Shown here: positions 55,620 through 64,000 of the stretch, in pieces
Layout: each line of letters opens with the position of its first letter
Numbering within the stretch: the stretch's first letter is position 1
Assembly (NCBI GenBank): GCA_017983515.1
Contig: JAGOBF010000005.1
Location: 124,001 to 188,000, forward strand
Length of the DNA: 64,000 bases
Direction of reading: 5' to 3'
DNA from: Promineifilum sp.
GTDB taxonomy: Bacteria > Chloroflexota > Anaerolineae > Promineifilales > Promineifilaceae
Notes under the pieces: generated by a model
Databases searched by the model: none
The model's input: the letters and a program-made list of their open reading frames with translations, nothing else
Told to the model about the DNA's origin: nothing
Translations under genes and position numbers: made by a program

Positions 55620-57131
55620 TCAGTTGTGACTCCAGAAGGCGATATCACCAGCAGCCAGTGGGTAGGGGCGGCCGCCAATCGTGGGCACAATCAGGATGGA
55701 ATTGCCGGTTTCCTGGCGCACCGGCAAAACAATGGCCTGGCTATCCGGCGACCAGATGCGATGACTGAGCGCGTACTGGTCGAAATACGGCAAGAACTGA
55801 GCCAAATAGGGAAGGGTGGGCTCAAAATTCAGCAGTCGCAAGCCCTCACCCGCTTCAATATCAAACACCGAAAGGGTCAGAAATCCTTGGCCGAATTGGG
55901 CTTCCGGCAGGGAAACCAGCCGGCCGACAGCGCGGGACTTCTCCATCGTTCCCGCATAAATGTCCTCACCCTGCACGTTATCACCGATGGTGATAAATGC
56001 GATTTGCCGGCCGTCGGGCGACCAGAAAAAGGCTAGCACGGCCTGCGTACTAATAACCCGTTCTTTACCCGTAGCGACATCCAGCACGGACAATGGCCCC
56101 CAAAAGGGATGTCCACTTATCGCACCCTTGGTAAAAGCGATCTGGTCGCGCGTCGGACTCCAGCTGAGAACTGTCGATCCCACCTGTTGATGGGTCGAGC
56201 GCTCGCCCGTCTGCGTGTCGACCACGACCAGCGAACTGAGGCCGCCTTCCGACTCTTCGGCAAAGGCCCAATAGCGGCCATTCCGCCCGATTCCCGGCGC
56301 TTGAAACACGCCTGGAATTGCCAGGTTATCCGCCCCTGCTTGGCCATCGAGGTCAATTACAGCCAGGGTATTATCCGCGCCCCGTCCCCCGGCATGGGCC
56401 AATATTTGGCGACCATCATCCGACCAATCCCAATAGAATGGATTGCCGGAGGCCAATTGGCGGCTGTCGGAATTCCCGTCGCCGGCGATCACGTTAAGGC
56501 TCAGAGAATTACGCGGTCGGTTGGCCAGAAAACCGAGATTTTGGTTATCCGGTGACCAGAACAGATAGATGGGTGGCTCATTGGCGCTGTAATAGATTTG
56601 GTGATCGCGCAGCGTGCCGGTTCGGGCGGCGTCGTTCAGCACGTAGATGGCTCCGCTCATAGCCCGCGTGCCGATAATAGCGACCTGTTTGTCGTCGGGA
56701 GACCACGTCGGAAACTGAAAGCTGGTCTGATCGCTTTCCAGCGTCAAAACACGCCGGTCGTCCCCGAAGGGGGACATCGTCTCGATTTGCCCATCCTGAT
56801 TGATGACGGCAATACGGTTCACCGTGGGCAAGCTGGACGGCTCAGCCGGTGATGTGGGCAGCTGAGCGGCGGCGGCGGCCACAACGGTTGCGGGGGCGGC
56901 CGTCGGCCCGGCCACGAGGACGCTGCTTTCGGGCAGCACGCCAACCCTTGCCCGCCTTTCGTCCTGCTTTCGGTAGACAAAATAGGTCAGGACCGACGAG
57001 AACACCAGCCCGGCGATGATAATCAGCGTGAGCGTTATTGCCAGGCAACTGCGCCCCTTCGTGGAAGGCAGTGAATCGTCAATATCAGCATCGTTGAAGT
57101 CAAACGGGTCGGGCACTGGATCGTCGTACAT
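55620..57131 (-). CDS. Membrane-anchored TolB/WD40-like beta-propeller protein
   Basis: 503 residues. A short acidic cytoplasmic start (DDPVPDPFDFNDADIDD), one TM helix (LAITLTLIIIAGLVFSSVLT, about 29-50), an Ala/Pro-rich stalk, then repeats of the PD40 kind: FPTWSPDDKQVAII, YLFWSPDNQNLGFLAN, YWDWSDDGRQILAHAG, VLSWSPTRDQIAFTKG, FFWSPDGRQIAFIT, HRIWSPDSQAIVLPVR. At least six blades are seen, so an outer-face propeller, probably for protein binding. Not part of a visible Tol system. TGCTACAAT lies 6 nt before the ATG. Confidence 0.85.
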   Translation of the reverse strand: MYDDPVPDPFDFNDADIDDSLPSTKGRSCLAITLTLIIIAGLVFSSVLTYFVYRKQDERRARVGVLPESSVLVAGPTAAPATVVAAAAAQLPTSPAEPSSLPTVNRIAVINQDGQIETMSPFGDDRRVLTLESDQTSFQFPTWSPDDKQVAIIGTRAMSGAIYVLNDAARTGTLRDHQIYYSANEPPIYLFWSPDNQNLGFLANRPRNSLSLNVIAGDGNSDSRQLASGNPFYWDWSDDGRQILAHAGGRGADNTLAVIDLDGQAGADNLAIPGVFQAPGIGRNGRYWAFAEESEGGLSSLVVVDTQTGERSTHQQVGSTVLSWSPTRDQIAFTKGAISGHPFWGPLSVLDVATGKERVISTQAVLAFFWSPDGRQIAFITIGDNVQGEDIYAGTMEKSRAVGRLVSLPEAQFGQGFLTLSVFDIEAGEGLRLLNFEPTLPYLAQFLPYFDQYALSHRIWSPDSQAIVLPVRQETGNSILIVPTIGGRPYPLAAGDIAFWSHN

Positions 57132-57137
57132 GTCATG

Positions 57138-57146
57138 ATTGTAGCA
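57138..57146 (-). promoter_or_regulatory. Extended -10 promoter, probably leaderless
   Basis: Minus-strand TGCTACAAT (57146-57138), 6 nt before the propeller gene ATG at 57131. The same 9-mer precedes the gene starting at 7521. Confidence 0.55.
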
Positions 57147-57233
57147 TCAGGGCGGCCGTATGCCCGCAGCGGTTTAACAAGCGTTTAGTAACGCACCACA
57201 CCCTCATCTGATGTTAGATAGACTGGCGGCGCG

Positions 57234-57242
57234 TGATAAAAT
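57234..57242 (+). promoter_or_regulatory. Extended -10 promoter, probably leaderless
   Basis: TGATAAAAT (57234-57242) ends 7 nt before the ATG at 57250. TTAGAT at 57214-57219, 17 bp upstream, is a poor -35. Confidence 0.45.
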
Positions 57243-57249
57243 GGAGCCC

Positions 57250-57711
57250 ATGACAAATCACGAAAATAACATTTCCGAGAATGCGTTGTCCGGCTTTATT
57301 CAGGCCGCCGGCGTCATTTTGGCCGTCTCCTATCCGGTATTGGCCCTGTCGGCCGGCGTTCGTTCCTTCTACCAACTATTCCTCAAGGAGGGCGTGACCA
57401 ATCAGCTGCCGGCGCTATTGAGCGGCGTGGCCGCCATTCTCTATTTGTTGGCGACGCTGGGCTTTGTCATTCGCAAGCGATGGGCCTGGCGCTTGTCGGT
57501 TTCCATCCTCAGCTTCGAGTTGGCGATGGTACTGCTGATCGGCACGCTCAGCGTGTTCTACCCGGACGCTATCGGCCATACTGTCTGGGGACGATTCGGG
57601 GCCGACTACGCCTACTTTCCGCTCATCCAGCCATTGCTCGGTCTGGCCTGGTTGTTCCACCGCCAGACCCGAACTACTTACGGCATCGGGAAGCTGGCTG
57701 TGGATGCCTAA
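57250..57711 (+). CDS. Small integral membrane protein, function unknown
   Basis: 153 residues with four hydrophobic helices: AAGVILAVSYPVLALSAGV, ALLSGVAAILYLLATLGFVI, VSILSFELAMVLLIGTLSVF, and YFPLIQPLLGLAWLF. The N-terminus is hydrophilic (MTNHENNISENALSG). No family is recognised beyond a general resemblance to DUF-type small membrane proteins. The ATG at 57250 is chosen over the frame start at 57211 because of the -10 box at 57234-57242. Convergent with glpX, 26 bp between stops. Confidence 0.75.
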   Translation: MTNHENNISENALSGFIQAAGVILAVSYPVLALSAGVRSFYQLFLKEGVTNQLPALLSGVAAILYLLATLGFVIRKRWAWRLSVSILSFELAMVLLIGTLSVFYPDAIGHTVWGRFGADYAYFPLIQPLLGLAWLFHRQTRTTYGIGKLAVDA

Positions 57712-57737
57712 CCACAGCGCTCCTGGGGGCGGCGAGC

Positions 57738-58706
57738 TTAGCTCTCCAGCGCATACTCGGCCTGGATGAAGCGGCGTGTCCTCGTCTTGGCGCGAATGAG
57801 GAGTGAGTGCGTCTCGGCGTGGCTGCCCTTATAACTGATTCCCGGCAGGATGGGTGTGCCGGTCAGACCGGTGGCGGCAAAAAAGATGTCATCGCTGGCG
57901 ACCAACTCGTTGACCGTGTAAATTTTGCGGCTGTCCATGCCGGACTGGGTGATGGCCGCTCGTTCTTCGGCTGATTGCGGCGCCAGTCGGGCCAGCATCC
58001 CGCCGCCCAATGCACGCACGGCACAGGCCGCCAAAACACCCTGAGAAGCGCCGCCAATGCCCAGTAAGATGTCCACACCTGTGCCCGGCATAGCCGCCTC
58101 CAGCGCGCCCTCGGCATCCCCCTCCTGTCGCAGGTAAATGCGAGCGCCAGTAGCTCGAATTTCCTCGATAAGCTCATGATGGCGCAGGCGCTGCAACACG
58201 ACCACGACCAGATCGCGCACGGCCTTTTTCTTAGCCCGGGCGATAAGCGCCAGTGTCCAGGCTGCCGGGGCGTCCATACATTCGGGCACTAGGACGTGGG
58301 CAGCGTCGCGATCGACGACGATTTTGTCCAGGTATTCGGCCGGCCCGGCCGACCAGATGCTGTGCCGGGGAGCGACCGCTATCACCGATACTGCGCCGGG
58401 TTTCCCTTCGATCAAGAGTTGCGTACCATCAATCGGGTCGACCGCCAGATCGCACAGCGGCTGACCCATGCCGAAGGTGACGCCCTCACCGAGAGCCGCC
58501 TTGCCGTCGACGATCCGGTCTTCGCCGATGGCCACGCAACCGCCGATGCCCAAGGCAACCAGCATGTTGTACATCGCTTCGGTGGCGGCGGCGTGGGCAG
58601 CGTCAAAATTGCCCGAACCGATCCACCGCCCGGCAGCCAGCGCGGCCGCTTCGGTCACCCGGGCCAAATCGAGGCCAATATTGCGAGAATCAAGGGCAGC
58701 TTCCAT
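57738..58706 (-). CDS. glpX: Class II fructose-1,6-bisphosphatase (GlpX type)
   Basis: 322 residues. Removes the 1-phosphate of FBP in gluconeogenesis; some members also act on sedoheptulose bisphosphate. Typical blocks: RNIGLDLARVTEAAALAAGR, CVAIGEDRIVDGKAALGEG, VDPIDGTQLLIEGKPGAVSV (metal loop), LLGIGGASQGVLAACAVRAL and DDIFFAATGLTGTPIL. Two carbon-flow partners, gap and yvcK, lie within 6 kb on the same strand. It is 16 bp downstream of the SulP gene, so the two are probably co-transcribed. Confidence 0.94.
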   Translation of the reverse strand: MEAALDSRNIGLDLARVTEAAALAAGRWIGSGNFDAAHAAATEAMYNMLVALGIGGCVAIGEDRIVDGKAALGEGVTFGMGQPLCDLAVDPIDGTQLLIEGKPGAVSVIAVAPRHSIWSAGPAEYLDKIVVDRDAAHVLVPECMDAPAAWTLALIARAKKKAVRDLVVVVLQRLRHHELIEEIRATGARIYLRQEGDAEGALEAAMPGTGVDILLGIGGASQGVLAACAVRALGGGMLARLAPQSAEERAAITQSGMDSRKIYTVNELVASDDIFFAATGLTGTPILPGISYKGSHAETHSLLIRAKTRTRRFIQAEYALES

Positions 58707-58722
58707 GGCTTATCGTCCCTGT

Positions 58723-60921
58723 TCAGGCAGAGGATTGCTCTGCTTCAAAGTCAACAGCCGTCAGCAATCCGGCCGCTTCCCAGGCCTGCATGCCGCCGTC
58801 AACCAGGCTGATGTCGCTATAGCCGAGTTCACGCAGCACGGCCGCGGCTCGGCGGCTGCGCCGGCCCGATTGACAGACCAGCACAACCGGCTTGTCATCC
58901 GCGAGCAACAATCCGTGTTCGAGCAGCGTTGACAGTGGCACAGATTGCGCTTCGGCGATGTGGGAGCGCCGAAATTCGCGTGGTTCGCGCACGTCCAAGA
59001 TGATCGGGCTTTCGGCGGAAGGGATTGCCCGCAATCTCTGCCACAGATCGCGTGGCTTGATGAGGCTGCCGGCCGGGGCCTCAAGCGCTACCTGACCACC
59101 GCCTGATCCAATGCCGGACAAGGAGATATCGATCAGATCAAAACGTTTGGGCAGATTCTGGCATTCGCGAAAAACACGCACCGGGCATTCGTAGATGCAG
59201 ATAGCCGGATCAAGAACCCGATGAAATAAATAGTCGACGGCTCCATCCTCGTCGAGTAAGTTCCGCTTGCCCACATAGAACAAACACCCCGTCGTCTCCA
59301 TCAATCGGCGCGCCCGCTCGCTCACGCGCACCAGAAACACGTCCCCGCCCCGATCCCGGTAGGTACGAATCAAACTCTCCAGCATATGGATGCCGCTGAA
59401 ATCCACCTGGTTCACGTGATGCATCCGAATGAGCAGAAATATTTGCAAAGGATTGCGCGCAGCCAGTTCCAGGATTTCCTCCTCGATATGGCTGACCGCT
59501 CCGAAATAAAGATCACCATGAATTTCGACAATGCCCAACTGAGGACATTGTGGTGCCTCAGGTCGATACTCGAAGTGTTCAAAGCCTTTATCTGGCACCA
59601 CCACTTGCACGCGCGGGGCGCTGGTTCGAATCAGATAGAGCACAAAGGAGAGCAGGATGCCTGTCAGCACGGCAAAATCCAGTTCCAGGAACACCGTCCC
59701 CAGAAAGGTAACGACCATGATGACCGCATCGCCCGGTGCGCCCTGGAAGATACGGCGGATCTCGGCCTGATCAATCATGTTATAAGCGGTGAGGATAAGC
59801 GTGCCGGCCAGCGCGCTGATGGGCATATACCGACCCAGGGGGCCAACGGTCAGCATCACCAACAGGACGACCAGGCTAGCCACGATGGACGCTACGCGGG
59901 TGCGCGCGCCAGAGCGGTACTTCACGGCCGAGATCGAAAAGGAGCCAGAAGTCGAATAGCCGCTGAACAAACCGGAAAAGATATTGGCTATCCCCTGACC
60001 CACAAACTCCTGGTTGTTATCGAGGCGTTGCCGAGTCTGGGTCGCCAGCGAGCGTGATACGGCGGTGGTCTGCACCAGACCAATGGCGGCGATAGCCAGC
60101 GCGCCGGTCGAAAGTTTCCCGATCAAATCCAGATCAAGCAGAGGTAAATTGGCAAACGGCGGTATTTTGCTCGGCAGTTGGCCGATTACGGCCACATCGG
60201 CCGCGCGTTCTCCCAGCAGATAGACGGCCAGCGTAGCGGCGACAATACTGATGAGCGTCCCCGGCAGCCGGGGGGCCAGCCGGCGCAAAACTAGAATTAA
60301 CAGGATCGTGCCGATGCCCAATGCGGCCGTGAGAACCTGGGTCTGGGGCAAGGCCAATAGTGTCCCTCGCAAGGCGGACAAGACGTCGCGCCCGGGAACA
60401 TCCAGCCCCAGCAGAGGATCAACCTGGCGCACGGCGATGAGAACGCCGGCCCCCGTCGAGAAGCCGACGATGACCGAATGGGAAACGAAATTGACGATAA
60501 ACCCCAGCCGGAACAGGCCAAGGGCTAATTGAAAGAGGCCGACCATGACCGCCAGCATACCGGCGGCCACGATAAAATCAGGCGATCCAGGCGCTCTCAG
60601 AATCACTAGGGTGGACAGAAGCAACAAGGAAATGGTGTTTGTAGGGCCAGAGTGAAGCTGGTCGGAAGAGCCCCACAATGCGGCGACAAGGCCACCGACG
60701 ATGGCCGTGTAGAGACCCATACTGGGCGGCAATCCCGCCAGCAAGGAGTAGGCAATAGCCTGAGGAAGCACGATCACCCCCACCGTGAACCCGGCGATCA
60801 GGTCCGGGCGAAGGTTGGCGCGATCATACTCTCGAATTAACCGCACCGGCTGCCGCAGGTAGCGCAGGGCGGGCAATATCGCGCCTCGTGGTGACCATCT
60901 TAATGTCGCGGTTGTCGCCAT
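58723..60921 (-). CDS. SulP-family anion transporter fused to STAS and rhodanese domains
   Basis: 732 residues. About 40-420: polytopic SulP/SLC26 core, beginning LRPDLIAGFTVGVIVLPQAI, with FFSGYSTSGSFSISAVKYR-like text late in the core (IFSGLFSGYSTSGSFSIS). About 450-560: STAS domain (GIVEIHGDLYFGAVSHIEEE, NQVDFSGIHMLESLIRTY). About 635-720: rhodanese domain with active-site Cys683 in VCQSGRRSRRAA and SLVDGGMQAWEAAG. SulP proteins carry sulfate, bicarbonate or other anions; the rhodanese fusion suggests sulfur or sulfate use, but substrate is not determined. GGGAG lies 5 nt before the ATG. Confidence 0.92.
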   Translation of the reverse strand: MATTATLRWSPRGAILPALRYLRQPVRLIREYDRANLRPDLIAGFTVGVIVLPQAIAYSLLAGLPPSMGLYTAIVGGLVAALWGSSDQLHSGPTNTISLLLLSTLVILRAPGSPDFIVAAGMLAVMVGLFQLALGLFRLGFIVNFVSHSVIVGFSTGAGVLIAVRQVDPLLGLDVPGRDVLSALRGTLLALPQTQVLTAALGIGTILLILVLRRLAPRLPGTLISIVAATLAVYLLGERAADVAVIGQLPSKIPPFANLPLLDLDLIGKLSTGALAIAAIGLVQTTAVSRSLATQTRQRLDNNQEFVGQGIANIFSGLFSGYSTSGSFSISAVKYRSGARTRVASIVASLVVLLVMLTVGPLGRYMPISALAGTLILTAYNMIDQAEIRRIFQGAPGDAVIMVVTFLGTVFLELDFAVLTGILLSFVLYLIRTSAPRVQVVVPDKGFEHFEYRPEAPQCPQLGIVEIHGDLYFGAVSHIEEEILELAARNPLQIFLLIRMHHVNQVDFSGIHMLESLIRTYRDRGGDVFLVRVSERARRLMETTGCLFYVGKRNLLDEDGAVDYLFHRVLDPAICIYECPVRVFRECQNLPKRFDLIDISLSGIGSGGGQVALEAPAGSLIKPRDLWQRLRAIPSAESPIILDVREPREFRRSHIAEAQSVPLSTLLEHGLLLADDKPVVLVCQSGRRSRRAAAVLRELGYSDISLVDGGMQAWEAAGLLTAVDFEAEQSSA

Positions 60922-61038
60922 GCCGCTCCCTTACGACGGCAAGATGCTGTCATTGTAATGAACCAGATCATCGGGTTTGTTTCGCAACGCTCCCATTCTA
61001 TGTGAATCAACGAGAACCGGCAAAACGGCAGCGCCCGA

Positions 61039-61668
61039 TCAATCCACTTCCAGGACCTTGTAAGGGTAGACGTTGTAGATGTTCGTCTCGCTATAGAACG
61101 TGCTGACCGTCTCGTTCGGTCGATAGACGTGGATGTGTCCGTGCAAATGGTAGCGGGGCTTGAAGAGGCGAAGAAAGCTCAAGAAAACCTTGAAGCCAGT
61201 ATGGGGCAAATCCGGCCGGTCGTGAATCCCATAGGCAGGCGAATGAGTCACAAGGATGTCCAGCGCGCGGCCGAACCGCCGCCGATTCCACAATAGCCGT
61301 GGCACCATCTGGGCCACGACGAGGCGCATCTCCGACTCCGAATACATGTATTCGGCATGGGGCTTGTAGCGCATGGAACCCTGTAAACCGGCCAGGATCA
61401 AGCCTTTCCGGGCTACAATTTGGCCGTGAATGTCCGTGCCGCCGCGCACCTCGCGCCACGTGCGGCCGTGTTCCGCATACTGTGGCCCTCCGTCGTGATT
61501 GCCCCTAACGAACACCAGCGGTGCGTCGAGCGCCGACGTGAGGAAGTCAAGGTAGTAAAGCGGCAGATCCCCGCAGCCGATGATCAGGTCGATATCGGGC
61601 AAAAGATGTCGCGTCTGGCTATTGTATAGCTTGTCCAGTACACGATCGCTGACGGCCAGGATTTTCAC
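61039..61668 (-). CDS. Calcineurin-like metallophosphoesterase
   Basis: 209 residues from GTG at 61668, which overlaps the MazG-like TGA as GTGA; an ATG at 61680 is the alternative. The protein starts VKILAVSDRV, the usual KILAVSD opening. Motifs: GCGDLPLYYLDF, VRGNHDGG, LVTHSPAYGIHD and HLHGHIHVY, so two metals can bind. Motif I is SDRV where DxH is usual, so one His ligand is missing. Phosphodiesterase or phosphatase of unknown substrate. Confidence 0.85.
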   Translation of the reverse strand: MKILAVSDRVLDKLYNSQTRHLLPDIDLIIGCGDLPLYYLDFLTSALDAPLVFVRGNHDGGPQYAEHGRTWREVRGGTDIHGQIVARKGLILAGLQGSMRYKPHAEYMYSESEMRLVVAQMVPRLLWNRRRFGRALDILVTHSPAYGIHDRPDLPHTGFKVFLSFLRLFKPRYHLHGHIHVYRPNETVSTFYSETNIYNVYPYKVLEVD

Positions 61669-61970
61669 GGATCCGGCCACTCGCGATGCTGATTTTGTTC
61701 AAGCTTGGCAAGAATGGCTTGCTCCAGATCGATGCCGCTGATGCTGGCTAGCTGGAGAAGATAGAGCGCGACGTCGGCCAGCTCACCGGCCAGGGCGTCA
61801 ACGTCGCGGGCGTCCTCGCGCCACTGAAAGTGTTCGAGCACCTCGGCCGACTCCAGCACCAGCGAAATAGCCAGATTGCGCAGGGTTTGCGGCTTGGGCG
61901 ACTCGGACCGGTACCAGCCCTTGCCGTCCACAAATGCGTGCATGCGTGATTCCAGTTCTTTCAATTCCAT
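61665..61970 (-). CDS. MazG-like nucleotide pyrophosphohydrolase
   Basis: 101 residues, all-helical. The metal site is LVLESAEVLEHFQW followed by ELADVALYLLQLA, the E-x2-E...E-x2-D pattern of the RS21-C6/MazG group; NLAISLVLE opens the helix. It would hydrolyse dNTPs or modified dNTPs to monophosphates (house-cleaning). The gene is coupled to the metallophosphoesterase downstream. A TACAAT box lies 9 nt before the ATG. Confidence 0.9.
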   Translation of the reverse strand: MELKELESRMHAFVDGKGWYRSESPKPQTLRNLAISLVLESAEVLEHFQWREDARDVDALAGELADVALYLLQLASISGIDLEQAILAKLEQNQHREWPDP

Positions 61971-61979
61971 CGTCCGCCC

Positions 61980-61985
61980 ATTGTA
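61980..61985 (-). promoter_or_regulatory. -10 box of the MazG-like gene
   Basis: Minus-strand TACAAT (61985-61980), 9 nt before the ATG at 61970. No -35 is seen, since the gap terminator occupies that region. Confidence 0.35.
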
Positions 61986-61990
61986 ACCAT

Positions 61991-62034
61991 AAAATAAAAC
62001 TGCCGGCCACCCTCTTGACGTGGCGGCCGGCAGT
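61991..62034 (-). terminator. Rho-independent terminator of gap
   Basis: ACTGCCGGCC (61999-62008) pairs with GGCCGGCAGT (62025-62034), 10 bp perfect, followed on the minus strand by a T-rich run (TTTATTTTA, 61998-61990). Confidence 0.85.
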
Positions 62035-62139
62035 CGATTGCAATACCAAGCGAGCAGAATAGTGGCGATTACCCGAGCATCAGGCTTCGAAGAGAATCAG
62101 CTGCCTAAGTCCCGATAGTCATATTCTGTGAATGTCCGC

Positions 62140-63159
62140 CTAAAGGCGCTCAGCGACGAAAGCGGTCAGGTCGGCCAAGCGCGAAGCATAGCCCCACTCG
62201 TTGTCATACCAGGTCACAACTTTGATGAAGTTACCGTCGATAACGTCGGTGGACAGAGCATCGACGGTGGTCGAGGCCGGGTCGCCTTTCAGATCCATAG
62301 AAACAAGAGGCTCTTCGGTATAGTTCATCACCTTGCCCAGCCAGCCGGGGGCTTCGCTAGCCGCCTTCAGCACCGCATTGAGTTCTTCCTTGGTGGTCGA
62401 CTTCTCGATCTCGGCCGTCAGGTCAACGACCGAAACGGTAACGGTCGGGACGCGGAAAGACATGCCGTTGAACTTACCCTTCAGGCCGGGCAGTACCAGG
62501 CCAACGGCCTTGGCCGCGCCGGTGGAAGTGGGGATGATGTTGTTGGCCGTCGTCCGGGCGCGGCGCAGGTCCTTGTGGGCCACGTCCAGAATGCTCTGGT
62601 CGTTGGTCATGGCGTGGATGGTGGTCATCAGCGCGCGCTTAATGCCGAAATTCTCGTCCAGTACCTTGGCTACGGGAGCCAGGGCGTTCGTGGTGCAGCT
62701 GGCGTTGGAGATGACGTCCTGAGTGGCCGGGTCATAGGTCTCTTCGTTGACGCCCAGCACAAACGTGCCGTCAATGTCTTTGCCGCCGGGAGCCGAGATA
62801 ATGACTTTCTTTGCGCCGGCGGTCAAATGCGCTCCGGCCGTGGCCTTGTCGCGGAAACGCCCCGTGCACTCCAGGACGATGTCGACGCCCAAGTCCCCCC
62901 AGGGCAGTTTAGCCGGATCCTTCTCGGCGTAGCTCTTCAACTTCTGGTCATCGACGTAGATGTCGCCGTCGCGCACTTCGACTTCGCCGGGGAACTTCCC
63001 ATAGGTCGAGTCGTACTTGAGCAGATGCGCGTTCGTCTCCGCGGGCATCAGGTCGTTGATGGCTTCTACATCGAGAACGCCCTGGTAATTCTCGTAAATA
63101 GCTTTGAAAACTTGGCGGCCGATACGGCCAAAGCCGTTGATACCAACTTTGATAGTCAT
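62140..63159 (-). CDS. gap: Glyceraldehyde-3-phosphate dehydrogenase, type I
   Basis: 339 residues. Phosphorylating, NAD-type [21 protein letters not shown], the Asp-containing [18 protein letters not shown], active-site Cys155 in [16 protein letters not shown], the [14 protein letters not shown] His region and [12 protein letters not shown]. Works in glycolysis and gluconeogenesis. AAAGGAG lies 9 nt before the ATG. Its promoter -10 is at 63260-63265 and a terminator follows at 61999-62034, so it is monocistronic. yvcK, the gluconeogenesis factor, is directly upstream. Confidence 0.97.
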   Translation of the reverse strand: MTIKVGINGFGRIGRQVFKAIYENYQGVLDVEAINDLMPAETNAHLLKYDSTYGKFPGEVEVRDGDIYVDDQKLKSYAEKDPAKLPWGDLGVDIVLECTGRFRDKATAGAHLTAGAKKVIISAPGGKDIDGTFVLGVNEETYDPATQDVISNASCTTNALAPVAKVLDENFGIKRALMTTIHAMTNDQSILDVAHKDLRRARTTANNIIPTSTGAAKAVGLVLPGLKGKFNGMSFRVPTVTVSVVDLTAEIEKSTTKEELNAVLKAASEAPGWLGKVMNYTEEPLVSMDLKGDPASTTVDALSTDVIDGNFIKVVTWYDNEWGYASRLADLTAFVAERL

Positions 63160-63259
63160 GATGTAAATCTCCTTTCGATTTGAAATGGTGGTTTCGGTGT
63201 TAAGCGAGTGTAGATCAAGTGGGGATGCGTTCGCAAGAAACGAAACTGCACCAAACGTG

Positions 63260-63265
63260 ATTATA
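63260..63265 (-). promoter_or_regulatory. -10 box of gap
   Basis: Minus-strand TATAAT (63265-63260) about 100 nt before the gap ATG; -35 is poor. Confidence 0.5.
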
Positions 63266-63312
63266 GCCCAACTTCAGCTTAACCGAAAGGGTACGAGTGA
63301 TCTTGATGACAA

Positions 63313-63336
63313 ATGTCATGTGCCGCCCCATGACAT
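63313..63336. repeat. Inverted repeat upstream of gap
   Basis: ATGTCATG (63313-63320), 8-nt loop and CATGACAT (63329-63336), a perfect 8-bp pair. It lies between the yvcK stop (63347) and the gap -10 and may be an operator or a weak terminator. Confidence 0.5.
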
Positions 63337-63346
63337 CGGCTCATAT

Positions 63347-64000
63347 TTATGACAGTAGATTGAGGACTGTACGAGCCAGCTTTCTGCTGTCATGCCGCCA
63401 CGGGCGAGCTTCATCGACCAGGTCAGTGGTAATAAGCCGTACCCCTTTGATCGCTCCAATTTGCACAAACTGCGTATCACCGCCACCTGTATCCGGCGCG
63501 ACCGAAAAGTTATCGTTAGCAACCACTACATCGATCAACTGATCCGGGACGTGGCGACGAATGGCGTTGACGTGATCGGCCGCCGAGTAATCAACCGTCT
63601 CGCCCGGTTGGGTCGCCAGGTTGCAGATGTAGGCCACCGTTGCCCGGCAGTGAACCAACGCCTCGGCCAGGTCGGTGATCAACAGATTGGGCAGGATGCT
63701 GGTGTACAAGCTGCCCGGCCCCAGCACGATTAGATCGGCCTGAAAGATGGCGCGCACGGCCGGCGGATACGCCCGGACATCCTGCGGGTCAAGCCGGACG
63801 GTTTCGACGCGACCGCGCGCCTCGGGGATAGCCGATTCCCCGACCACTTCAACGATTTCCCCATCGCTAACCGCCACATCGGCGACAAGCGTAACGTTGT
63901 CCAACGTCGACGGTAAAACCTGCCCCCGCAATGCCAGGACGCGCTGGGCGGCCAGTAGTGCCTCGTCGAAGCTGCCGGTAATCCCGGTCAGGGCTGCCAG
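63347..64000 (-). CDS. yvcK: YvcK/CofD-like gluconeogenesis factor, N-terminus off the window
   Basis: The frame is open to base 64000 (beginning LAALTGITGSFDEALLAAQRV), so the start lies beyond. YvcK proteins bind UDP-GlcNAc and are needed for growth on gluconeogenic carbon; they also affect cell shape. Family blocks: QVLPSTLDNVTLVADV, QADLIVLGPGSLYTSILPNL, VAYICNLATQPGETVDYSAA and DVVVANDNF. The catalytic-like fold is that of CofD. gap follows 187 bp downstream, which fits a shared carbon-flow theme with glpX. Confidence 0.92.
   Translation of the reverse strand: MAALTGITGSFDEALLAAQRVLALRGQVLPSTLDNVTLVADVAVSDGEIVEVVGESAIPEARGRVETVRLDPQDVRAYPPAVRAIFQADLIVLGPGSLYTSILPNLLITDLAEALVHCRATVAYICNLATQPGETVDYSAADHVNAIRRHVPDQLIDVVVANDNFSVAPDTGGGDTQFVQIGAIKGVRLITTDLVDEARPWRHDSRKLARTVLNLLS

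Noticed and set aside
59633-59642. GGTTCGAATC, resembling a tRNA T-loop
   Set aside because: It lies in the coding strand opposite the SulP STAS linker, and no acceptor or anticodon stem can be built around it.

Overview
The window is a GC-rich bacterial chromosome segment. It most resembles a member of the Chloroflexota (Anaerolineae/Ardenticatenia-like). That placement is inferred from gene content and protein style: ClpC, a lysine-type (K+-independent) H+-pyrophosphatase, type 2 IPP isomerase next to a short prenyl synthase, a YvcK-GAPDH pair, many PMT-like membrane glycosyltransferases, and AAA/STAND-like ATPases with effector-associated domains. No marker here fixes the species. I see no rRNA, tRNA, CRISPR array, phage or IS element.

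Layout. 1-3530: 3' part of an S1-domain protein, then clpC with a strong terminator. 3689-36147: a 32-kb surface-glycan region, mostly on the minus strand. It holds two O-antigen-ligase/polymerase-like proteins, two PMT-like membrane glycosyltransferases, several GT2 and GT4 glycosyltransferases, a phosphohexomutase, GDP-mannose 4,6-dehydratase, two other SDR sugar-nucleotide enzymes, a DegT aminotransferase, a radical SAM/SPASM protein, methyltransferases, a flippase and GtrA proteins. Embedded in it are housekeeping genes (TatD, thioesterase) and two accessory pieces: an EAD-HhH protein (15066-15503) and a nuclease/AAA-ATPase islet (27274-31751).

36304-38434: isoprenoid genes fni and a prenyl diphosphate synthase, probably supplying polyprenyl carriers. 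38499-46514 (minus): rpoC without an adjacent rpoB and with its own promoters, a membrane-anchored methyltransferase-like protein, prfB with a programmed +1 frameshift, ftsY and xseB. 46659-48998: hppA. 49416-57711: a histone-deacetylase-family gene, a very acidic 917-residue protein with a W-L-E repeat, ndk, rsfS, xseA, a membrane-anchored beta-propeller protein and a small membrane protein. 57738-64000 (minus): central carbon and small-molecule genes: glpX-type FBPase, a SulP-STAS-rhodanese transporter, a metallophosphoesterase, a MazG-like hydrolase, gap, and yvcK running off the end.

Worth a second look: a GT2-GtrA protein fused to what looks like a degenerate HPr-kinase/PEPCK-like domain; a coupled AAA-ATPase pair meeting a Cas4-like/DUF2779 nuclease tail to tail; the acidic W-L-E repeat protein; an SDR with Asn in place of the catalytic Tyr; and seven genes whose -10 box lies 6-9 nt before the start codon, suggesting leaderless transcripts.
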